Part shown: positions 56,006 through 64,000 of the stretch, piece by piece
Layout: every line of letters starts with the position of its first letter
How positions within the stretch are numbered: the stretch's first letter is position 1
Source of the DNA: Cytidiella melzeri
Taxonomy: Eukaryota > Basidiomycota > Agaricomycetes > Polyporales > Irpicaceae
Length of the DNA: 64,000 bases
Direction: 5' to 3'
Assembly (NCBI GenBank): GCA_022592445.1
Contig: JABYQR010000005.1
Location: forward strand, 301,540-365,539
Translations under genes and position numbers: made by a program
The notes under the pieces: generated by a model
Seen by the model: only the letters and a program-made list of their open reading frames with translations
What the model was told of the DNA's origin: nothing
Database searches by the model: none

Positions 56006-57217
56006 ACCATACCGATAATACCCTGCCATCATTGTATTCAGTCATGCCAGCTCTTCTCAACCTCACTAGATATCGAAGAGCTTAGTCTGACGGCCGGCCT
56101 CTACGGCATGTGTGCGTGCTTGTCACTCTGCATGTCTATCTTATGTACTGTGGTACCTCCCTAGCTCGCAGCAGTCGAGTGTATATACCCTTTTGGTTCT
56201 AGCGCAGTGCTTGTGAACTCTGATGATACCAATTGTACCGTCTTCAATTTGCATAATCTTCAATCCCTGCGGTTTTCGTAAGTACAGTGTGCTGGATGAA
56301 TCATCGTGATTACCATTTTGCTCTACTGCTGCTTTACAAGCTTTGTTGTACAAACGACCACAGTACGTACTCAATCACGTAAAAGAGAACAGGTTGGGGG
56401 ACCAACAGTGAGCTTTGTCACTACATGCATTGCACAACTATGATAATTGTCGTGAACCGTAGTTAAGGCCCCCACAATTTCATTGGGACCGGTACCGTTA
56501 CCATCGAGAATGCTCACAGTAGGCAGTCACTCCATGTCTGAGCTTGGCTTGGACTTCATCACAAAGAACGCGGACGGTATCCTAAAGCCCTCCACTGTTG
56601 AATATGTCAAGAGCAGTCAACTGAAAGGGTCGCTTGTGGCAGCAGTATTGGCGGCGCAGTTTCTTTGGTGGACACGGATTTTTTTGTGAATCATGATGAG
56701 CCCTTTGCCGTCTTTGAGCACCTCGTTAGTGAAGGGTCTTGGGTGCTTGGGAACCTATTAGAAGGGCACGAGTTGTTCATGGCTGCTCCCGTGTCGCAGG
56801 AGCACAACCATGCAGGCCCGGTGTAGCGTGAAAAATTCCTGGACTAAAAGTTGAAACGTACTTTAAGTTGATGTTTGGCTCGCCGATATCGATTAGTACT
56901 CCGCACTTGTGTTTTGACGCGTATGCCGGAGTGCAGTAGACGGGCAGCGACGGTCGAATGCGAGCCAGCGTTGTCCCCAGTAACTTGCGCACACGTATTC
57001 TAGTATGTTGCTCTGAGGCTGCAGTCGGTGGGACGTGAATGCGTCGGGTGTGACTCGGATGCGGGAGCTGTGGCAAATATGTCTCAGGCTCTGATGGACA
57101 GCCTGTAGTGTTTTGAACTCTGGCAGCGTTAAATATGAGTCTGTCGCCAGTGCTCCTTTGACCACTACCATCTCCTTCATCACCCGCCCACACCCCTTCA
57201 AGGCAAACTAGAGCAGG
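56006..57217. other. Intergenic with ORF remnants
   Basis: Between BEM3 and SHR3. Contains the broken ORF at 56508-56826; otherwise no feature seen. Confidence 0.5.
56508..56826 (+). pseudogene. Possible frameshifted gene fragment
   Basis: From the ATG at 56508 the frame reads MLTVGSHSMSELGLDFITKN and stays open to 56689. The next frame (from about 56660 to a TAG at 56824-56826) continues with coding-like sequence, VSLVDTDFFVNHDEPFAVFE and VSEGSWVLGNLLEG. The two halves overlap as if a single base was lost near 56660. I do not recognise the family. Confidence 0.3.
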
Positions 57218-58074
57218 ATGGGTTACCGCCAAGCTGCAGTCCTGGCCTCTACATGCTTCTTTCTCGGTATGATCAACAACCAGCGCGATGGGTGCTTGCT
57301 AACACTCATTCGTAATACTCAGGAGTCCTGTTCATCTGTTTGAATGTGGACTATAAGGTGTTGTTCACGCCGTTGACAGAGGAGATAATATTAGATGGTA
57401 TAGAGTTCTATACGACGTTCTTCAAATCCCCGCCAGCAATCAAGGTCTGTATAGAACGTTTTGTCGCATGAGCGATGGCCTGATGCTTCGGTTGTCTGCG
57501 CAATTGAAACAGGCCCTCATGCATGCTGTCATGGGCATGGGACTGCTTGGGCTAATAGGCAAGCTGCACAAGTGGGACGAAAGTGCTATGTTCTTTGACG
57601 GGTCGTCTCTCGGTGCGTGCTACCACGAGCCTTCCTTGTATTGCAGGTCCATTGACCGTTCAGTCGATAGCTGCATACATGTTTGCACTTTCTGTGTACA
57701 TCACTGTCGGCATCCCGTCATCCAGGACTATCGCACAACCAGTTGAAGGCGAGGACCGAATCGAGGCTCTCCGCATCCTGTCGGCAGGAAATACCATTAT
57801 TATTCTGTTGCTGGGAGCTGTCCTCGTATTACAGGTAACGTACCCCCACTGTTGCGTGTGTTTTGCTCTACTGAATCTCGTCTCTCTATACCCGTTCATG
57901 CCCTGCGGAATTCTCTCACATGTTTACTCGTTTGGTTGGACACGCCACTTTCAGGCCGGGGAGGAGTATGCGAGGCGTGCAGAGGCCCAGGAGAAGGTAA
58001 AATGGGATAAGCAAGCCGCGACAGCAGAACCTACTGCTGAAGGAGTGAAAGCGGAGAGCAAAAAGGATCAGTAG
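57218..58074 (+). CDS. shr3: SHR3 amino-acid permease packaging chaperone
   Basis: Model: join(57218..57266, 57323..57444, 57513..57612, 57647..57834, 57955..58074), 192 aa. ER membrane protein with four predicted membrane segments that helps amino-acid permeases fold and leave the ER. Matching family sequence: FLGVLFICLNVDYKVLFTPL near the N-terminus, MHAVMGMGLLGLIGKLHKW, ESAMFFDGSSLGPLTVQSIA and a charged, Lys-rich cytosolic tail ending KKDQ. Intron 3 (57613-57646) is only 34 nt yet has GTGCGT and TTGCAG ends, and is required to join S-S-L-G to P-L-T-V in frame. Confidence 0.92.
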
Positions 58075-58323
58075 GGTGTATGATTAGGGCAATTGGGTTG
58101 GTGCGACATGCTGCGTTTATTTAATAATCTTATTGCTCATTTTCTGTGTGGCTCTACCGATGACAATTCGAACAAAGTGCGAAGCGAGGGATGCTGCAAA
58201 CGCGCGTTGTATATTACGACCTTCATCGATGGAGGACGTAGGAAAGTGTTCAGCGGTATTGCTGTCGGTGCGTAATAAAGCACACCTAGGTTATATGGAC
58301 TGCTACGTGGCGTAAGGTGAGCT

Positions 58324-59507
58324 TTAGTCAATCCATAGGTGCTGAGGGACGAATCTTGCCGGAGGAAATCGAGCTCGAGTAACACTCTCTTCTGCCAAAC
58401 AACGGCTGCATTGGCAAAAGAAGAACCAGCCGTCAAGTAGTTCTTGCCTGCGCTGCTCAAAACTCAAATTTTCCACGTGCCCATAGCTGATACACATCTC
58501 ATCTCCTGCAGACACATCCCTAGTGATCACAAAGTGTAGTCGACGTCCATTTCGTTCTTTGCACACGTTGGGAGAGCAGTCTACAATGAGGTCAATTGAG
58601 CCAGTAAACCGGGAGCTTCGGGTCTACTCGAAGCGTTCTGTTCACAAGAGGAGGGCGAAAGACTCACTATGATTGAAAAGGGAGGGGATGGGGTAGATGC
58701 CGAATCGCAGCCCTTCACTCTCCTGGGTGATGGGAAGCTCCCATATCCCGAACGACTCGCCCGGGTCGACGCTCAGAGCTTTGCGCACGTTCTTGACCGT
58801 CAAAAGCTCTGCTAGTCTTCTGCTCTTTGGGGAGGGGAAAATGAGTCCAGGGCCGGCCGTGCACCAAAGCTTGTACGCAGGACCTCGAATATGCGTATGT
58901 GGTTGCGAAGGAGCGGAGGAAACTTTGAGACCTGTCGCACTTCTCCAGATTGGAGAGCTGAGAAATCATTCCAGGAGTCGACTCCAGAGTGAAGAAGTGT
59001 GCTCGACCTATATGCATTTGAACCACGGAAGGCATCCTGCGGCTGCAACGAGGCCTCTACTTCTTGAGCGTGGTGGTAGAGGGAAAACAGAACATAACGC
59101 GCCATGTCCGCCTCGAAGTCGTCCAGCTGAAGAGTCTTCCACTGTCGCCAGATCTTGCGCTGCACACTGTCCTGACGCACAAGCTCCCATGCACTGTCAA
59201 TGTATTTCTCCATGTCTTCGCGTATAGGTACACCGTATGATTCTTCCGTTTCCTTCCCCTTTTGCTTCCGCCTTCTCGCTCTTTCTAGCTTGACAACAAA
59301 CAAACCAGCTCTGCTCCCACTCGTCCCAGCCATTGCGCTTCGCATTGATTGTTGCAGAAAGGCACACCTGCACTCTCTCCCAGACCTCTCGAAGTCAGCA
59401 AGGCTCGTCTGCCTCCATCGTACCTCCAGCATTCCGCGCAGACTTCTGTGCGGAATTGCTTGTGTCAAAGTATGGAGTAGCTACGTCCAGCACGGGGCAC
59501 GTAGGAA
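58324..59507 (-). pseudogene. SET-domain methyltransferase gene, main body, 5' side split by an inserted element
   Basis: Exons that join cleanly: 58324-58580, 58668-58811 and from 58877 upward. They give RIFEVLPELLTVKNVRKALS, PSLFNHNCSPNV (SET NH motif), EMCISYGHV and WFFFCQCSRC (post-SET Cys residues). Further upstream a zinc-finger-like block reads QFRTEVCAECWRYDGG and GVPFCNNQCEAQW, in a different frame from the downstream KLERARRRK, so either a very short intron or a one-base shift lies near 59290-59330. The frame before QFRTEV meets a TGA within a few codons. The SET N-terminal part is found only beyond the inverted-repeat element, at 60933-61199. Reading: SMYD/SET6-like protein gene interrupted by insertion and probably decaying. 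If the element is spliced out as intron the gene might still work. Confidence 0.6.
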
Positions 59508-60932
59508 TTGGCGCTACCACAAGCCACCAGCCACATTGCGCCAGTGTGGCAGGCGCAATTAGTCACAGTCACATCGTTGTAACTGTGTACCTCTGGTCCT
59601 CCAGTGCCCCATCAATAGCGTTCGCGTGAACCAAAGTATGGCACAAGGCCGAAGTGGTCAATAAGCAACATATACTACTATTTTTGATACTCAGATTGTC
59701 TTAGCAATTCATGTGTGCCCTGCAGAACTTGTTCCTTTCTGAGCCTTCATGGCATCAGGATATCATGGGAGGCACTTAGTCTGGATTACCCGTTTCAGAT
59801 TTCTCTTTTTGTGTTATCTGTTTTGCCCAAATAATATAAAATCCCTGTATTTTTGTAGCTATCCTAATAACATTGGGTTCTCTGATTTGAGCCTCCTTCC
59901 CGTGCGCACTTCAAAACCCTGCACTTAGAACACATTGTACTGTTAGGAAGCTGTTTATCCCTGGTATTACCACTGTGCTGGTCAATACATGAGAACTGCC
60001 ACTACCTATGTATCCTATTGGGATGCAACTGCTTCGAAACATTGCGCTGCAGTACAGTATGTACAGCAATATAAGCATGAACAGTGAATTCTGCGGTCTT
60101 ATATAAATAACAAGTAGAATGTGACATTGTGATATACTACAATGTAAGGTATAGGTGGTAAGATACAGGTGGGGATTCAACATTGCACAACAATGCAACA
60201 TAAAGTTCAGTGCCAGGTATTGTAACCCTGTCAGGTCCAAGGTAGATATTTATGAACTCATATATTATTGGGCAGTTCTTTTAAAAAGAAAATTGGATCT
60301 TACATTTGAAGGTTAAATAAGATTTTATTGTTGTTAATTTTCCATTGAAAAGGTGCTAAAGAGGGGTAGATTAGTTCTGCAAGTAAACATTCAAAGATGC
60401 ATAAGATACACATTGTACAAGCAGATAGCAAGGAGTGAAATATTTGTCTTGTTCTATGTACTAGCAATAGTGATGTGCAGGTTCTTGAAAATAATTAGAT
60501 GATTACTCACATAAGTTGAAACATTTAGTCAATTTGCCAGGCATTGCGCTAGACTTAGCGCCCGCCTTGCGCCATTTCTACCCTTGCGCCAAATTTAGCG
60601 CTGTCCTTGCGCCATTTCTACCTTTTCCTTGCGCCAGGCGCAATGGCGCAAGTAACGTCACGGAGCACTTTATGTCACACAACTCACAGCGTGACAACAT
60701 ACTTTTGAAGCTCTGCAGGGCACACATGAATTGCTAAGACAATCTAAGTATCAATCATAGTAGTATATGTTGCTTATTGACCACTTCGGCGTTGTGCCAT
60801 AGTTTGATTCACTCGAACGTTATTGATGGGGCACTGGAGGTACACAGTTACAGCGATGTGACTGTGACTCGGACTGCCACATTGCGCCTGCCACACTGGC
60901 GCAATGTGGCTGGTGGCTTGTGGCAGCGCCAA
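59508..60932. mobile_element. Non-autonomous element with long terminal inverted repeats (about 1.4 kb)
   Basis: Left arm about 59508-59738 and right arm about 60707-60932 are near-identical inverted copies of some 225-230 bp, starting TTGGCGCT and ending GCGCCAA. Both contain CCACAAGCCACCAGCCACAT, the stretch AAGTGGTCAATAAGCAACAT and the inner boundary CCTGCAG. The interior is AT-rich and has no long ORF, so the element is non-autonomous. Long arms resemble Mutator-like or foldback elements. No clear target-site duplication: flanks are GTAGGAA on the left and AATCTCTT on the right. It separates two halves of a SET-domain gene. Confidence 0.8.
60553..60637. repeat. Two tandem about 40-bp GCGCC-rich repeats inside the element
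   Basis: Two units share TTAGCGC, then CCTTGCGCCATTTCTACC, then TTGCGCCA. They are followed by the small palindrome-rich stretch GGCGCAATGGCGCAAG near 60637. This GC-rich patch contrasts with the AT-rich interior. Confidence 0.7.
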
Positions 60933-61199
60933 AATCTCTTTGCCCTCCAGCACGCATGTTCCTGCTGCCAACGCGCGACGGGTGTGATATGTCCTACCCG
61001 CAAAGGGTGTTTGCACAATGTCCAGTACTGATTCCAGATACGACACGGTGTCGAGAATTGGCAACATCCACATAAGGACCAAGTAGTTTGAGCGAGTTGA
61101 CGTCGTCCTGGGCCGTTTCATAAGTAACTTACAGTAGCGGCAAAAAGTCTTGCGACACCGCAAGCGCACAACTCTTTGCTCTCCGTTTGAGCTCAACAC
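60933..61199 (-). pseudogene. Detached N-terminal SET fragment
   Basis: Minus-strand sequence reads VLDIVQTPFAGRTYHTRRAL and then AAGTCVLEGKEI up to the edge of the inverted-repeat element. This is the usual start of a SET domain (GRxxxxxxxxxAGxxVLE). The matching remainder lies on the other side of the element at 58324-59507 on the same strand, so this is best read as the 5' part of that gene. The true start codon is not clear: the only in-frame ATG candidate upstream opens MKRPRTTSTRSN. Confidence 0.55.
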
Positions 61200-61243
61200 T
61201 GCTTATTTGATTCAATCATTTTTTACTGTTTGAAAGTTACAAG

Positions 61244-61749
61244 TGTAGGGGATGACTAGGAGAGTCAACTAACTCTGGGAGTAAGTGTCTTATTATTTTT
61301 CTGCTCTCTAGGAGCTGTATATATACATGTCTGTAACTAGATTACTAATGCTACAGTAATGTCATATGAGTAAGGATTGGTAAGGATTGGTAATCCTATG
61401 AGTAATGATTGGTAATGCACAGTCCTGCTTGCTAATACTACTGAATAGAGAATGTAAGCGATGACTGAGCATCCTACATAACTGAATGGTGCTGACTGAG
61501 CCTTTAGTAAGCTCAATACATTTGGTATATGAAATATGAGTCATGCAGAAGCCTCATGGTACTTCTGCTATTCAGTCATGGAAACTACTGGAACACGATG
61601 CCATATGGTGTAAGTATCGCATCGTGTGTGACCATAAGGATGGTGGAATCACATGCTATGTACTATCTGTGCTTATCTATCTACATATCTAATCTACATT
61701 GTCCATAGATCTGATGTCCGATAATCAGCGATACAATCTCGCTTTGACA
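61244..61749 (-). repeat. LTR of a Copia retrotransposon (3' LTR of the minus-strand element)
   Basis: On the minus strand it follows the pol stop by about 58 bp, after a purine tract AAGTGGGAG (61750-61758). It starts TGTCAAAG at 61749 and ends CCCCTACA at 61244, giving the TG...CA ends expected of an LTR, 506 bp. A TATA box (GTATATATAC, minus strand, near 61320) fits an LTR promoter. The inner end is firm; the outer end is a best guess because the partner LTR is outside the window. Confidence 0.65.
61366..61418. repeat. Short direct repeats within the LTR
   Basis: ATGAGTAAGGATTGGTAAGG is followed by a related ATGAGTAATGATTGGTAATG, with the core GATTGGTAA present three times. Such repeats often sit in the U3 enhancer region of LTRs. 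Confidence 0.7.
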
Positions 61750-61806
61750 CTCCCACTTGATGCCAACATCATTTTGCTTTGAGCTACTTTGAATGACAGC
61801 ATCTCG

Positions 61807-64000
61807 TTAGGGTGCAGTGAAGTTCACCAGTCCAAGACTCCCACTGAATTTAGACTGTTTCTGAAATGCCAATGACTTGGTCATTATATCAGCAACTTGG
61901 TCTTCAGTTGGGATGGCATAGAGTTCTGCCTTTTTGTCTTCATTTATGAACTCGCGAACATAGTGGTAACGAATGTCAATGTGCTTTGAACGAGCTTCAA
62001 TCTTTGGATTCTTTGTGAAGAAGATGGCACCGTGGTTGTCGCAATAGATCGTAGTGGGACCTCTTGGTGACATATCCAATTCCGTAAGCATAGTACGTAT
62101 CCAAGCACACTGCCTCGCTGTGTCGCATAATGCCATGTACTCTGCTTCCATTGAAGATAGTGCTACGGTCTTCTGTTTCCTCGAGACCCATGACACTGCG
62201 CCTTTGGCCAGAAGAAATGCATAGCCAGTAGTGGAGTGTCTGTCGTCTTTGTTCTCAGCCCAGTCTGCGTCTGAGTACCCAACTAGTCCAGATTGGCTGC
62301 GTCCATCATACTTGATAGCGTATGACTGAGTACCAAGTAGATAACGGAGTATGTACTTTGCAGCATTCATATGGATCTGAGTGGGATTTGACATATACTG
62401 AGAAAGACGTATGACAGCATATGAAATGTCGGGACGAGTACCAATCATAACATATATGAGTGTACCAATCAAGGCTTGATATGAACTCCTAAGCTCATGT
62501 TCTGCTGTATAGTCGGAATCTGCTTTACGAAGTTCTAGTCCAGATGGTAAAGGTGTACGGGCAGGATTAGCATTGATCATTTGAAAACGTTTAAGAGCAT
62601 CTTCAATGTACGACCCTTGAGAAAGGTAGAGTGTACGCTCTTTACGATTTCTATGCACTTGCATGCCTAGGATTAGCTTTGCTTCTCCTAAGTCACGCAT
62701 CTCATATTGATTCATGAGATTTGTTTTGAGTGCTTTGATCCCAGCTTTATCGTTGCCAATAGGAAATATATCATCAACATAGAGGATAAGCATCAAAGTC
62801 CCCCCTTGTTGGTGATATATGTATACACCAGCATCGGACTCAATACGTTCAAAGCCTAAAGCTACAAGCGTATTGTGTATTTTGATATTCCAAGTTCGTG
62901 AAGCTTGTTTAAGTCCATAAATGGCTTTCTTAAGCAAACAAACATGGTTCTCTTTTCCCTTCTCTACGAAACCTTCTGGTTGTTCCATATAGATTTCCTC
63001 ATCCAGTTCGCCGTACAGGAATGCTGTTTTTACGTCCAGTGCCTCGATTTCCCAATTCTCGAGTGCAGCTATAGCTAGTAGTGTGCGGATGGACTCAAAA
63101 CGTGCGACTGGTGAGAAGGTTTCTTGATAATCGATTCCTTCAACTTGCGTGAAGCCTTTTGCTACAAGACGTGCTTTGTAACGACCGTCAGATTTAACTG
63201 CAAAGACCCATTTGCATTTGACTATTTTTCGTGAAGGGTCTGGTCGCTTAACAAGCTTCCAAGTGCCATTCTTCATTTGAGAGGCAATTTCGTCTTGTGC
63301 AGCAGCGTACCATAAATCTCTATTGTCACTTTTCATCGCTTGTTTCCAAGTCTGAGGAAATTCGTTCATTGCAAACGCCGTGACATATGAAGACAATATA
63401 TGTTCTAGAGATTCAGATTGACCCTCCGATTGACTCGGTAGATCAGATGGGAGATCAATGTTCGATTCCTCCGGTGTGAAGGTAATCTAGAAGATCCAGG
63501 TACTGGATTAGACGCTGTACGTCTTACTGGTCCAGGTACTGCTGGCTTCGTTGATTCTCTCCATTTAGCCATTTGCTCCTTTTGTCGCTTTTCAACACCC
63601 TTATCGCGAGCAACTGCCTGTTCATTACGCTTCACTTCGTCGACTGGATTAAAGCCAAGCGAAGGATTCTTTCCAGCAGTTGATCTCTTTGGTCGAGATG
63701 GTGGTTGCTGCTGTACTGGTTGACGTGCGTTTGAACGTGAAGGCTGAGGCAGTGCTTGCTGCGGTCTACTGACTGGTGTGCCGCGGGTATTACGACTGGG
63801 TGCTCTTGGCTGAGGTACAGGCTGCTGAGGAGGATTCTGCGGTTCTTGTTGTCTTGGATGATTATCATCTCTATCATCAAGCTCATTGTGACCAGCATCA
63901 TCATCCTCATCAACAAAAGGTAAATCGATATCATGTAGAGGTTGTGGATTATCGTCGGATTGGGGTTGTTTGGAAAGAGAAGTATCAAGATCGGTACGAT
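61807..64000 (-). mobile_element. Ty1/Copia retrotransposon pol: linker, reverse transcriptase, RNase H (truncated by the window, frameshifted)
   Basis: ORF 61807-63396 (529 codons) contains reverse transcriptase (ARLVAKGFTQVEGIDYQETF, LDVKTAFLYGELDEEIYMEQ, LYVDDIFPIGND) and RNase H (VGYSDADWAENKDDRHSTTG, SSMEAEYMAL, KHIDIRYHYVRE), with the C-terminus ending at the purine tract and LTR. Upstream (63405-64000) is the integrase-RT linker, Asp-rich then Pro/Gln-rich (RPKRSTAGKNPSLGFNPVDE), in a different frame: a shift near 63470-63495 with an in-frame stop at 63405 means the polyprotein cannot be read through. Integrase and gag would lie beyond position 64000. YVDD and RNase H residues are intact, so the shift may be recent. 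Confidence 0.95.

Noticed and set aside
60553..60660. CRISPR-like array
   Set aside because: Only two imperfect GCGCC-rich units, without spacers of constant size, inside a eukaryotic transposable element.
63632..63988. 118-codon frame, Met/Ile/Leu-rich
   Set aside because: Out-of-frame reading of the Asp/Gln/Pro-rich Copia linker; the true frame is adjacent.
1..64000. Secondary metabolite or other functional gene cluster
   Set aside because: No backbone synthases and no shared pathway among neighbours; the genes are mostly unrelated housekeeping functions.

Overview
The window reads as nuclear DNA of a filamentous basidiomycete, most likely an Agaricomycete. Genes sit on both strands and are broken by many short GT-AG introns, mostly 50-60 bp. 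The proteins are fungal orthologues (MAK16, VRG4, YEA4, SHR3, BEM3-type RhoGAP, ECL1-like, EF-hand MscS). There is also a large DUF6729-like protein with a 3'-5' exonuclease domain of a kind I associate with mushroom-forming fungi. I worked out the gene models below by hand, matching reading frame across splice sites to family conservation; none was checked by alignment or RNA.

Layout. 0.2-1.3 kb: a SUR2-type sphingolipid hydroxylase. 1.5-5.6 kb: a tandem segmental duplication of about 2 kb per unit; each unit ends in a two-exon gene for a small secreted Gly/Ser-rich protein. 5.7-16.5 kb: dense housekeeping genes: MAK16 (60S ribosome biogenesis), a head-to-head pair of nucleotide-sugar transporters (VRG4 and YEA4 types), a YANK/STK32 kinase, guanylate kinase and an FMP32/MCUR1-type mitochondrial protein. 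16.8-22.1 kb: the most unusual gene, about 1,600 residues, with AT-hooks, a Cys-rich DUF6729-like region, a transposase-like D...D...E core carrying an inserted DEDDy exonuclease, and a C-terminal zinc knuckle. 22.6-35.1 kb: an EF-hand MscS channel, pyruvate carboxylase (20 exons), nitronate monooxygenase and SmB. 35.1-50.7 kb: gene-poor, with only an ECL1-like zinc protein and a SET-domain lysine methyltransferase with long introns. 50.7-58.1 kb: a PX-PH-RhoGAP protein (BEM3 type) and SHR3. 58.3-64 kb: a transposon-rich, partly AT-rich end, where a second SET-domain gene is split by a roughly 1.4-kb inverted-repeat element next to a decayed Copia retrotransposon with an LTR.

The housekeeping genes do not form a pathway cluster. 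Loose themes are cell-surface precursor supply (VRG4, YEA4, SUR2), ribosome and splicing machinery (MAK16, SmB) and polarity or membrane trafficking (BEM3, SHR3). Very small exons are a recurrent oddity: 5, 17 and 18 nt in pyruvate carboxylase, 22 and about 13 nt in the MscS gene, and a first coding exon in SmB that is only the ATG. One intron, in SHR3, appears to be only 34 nt.
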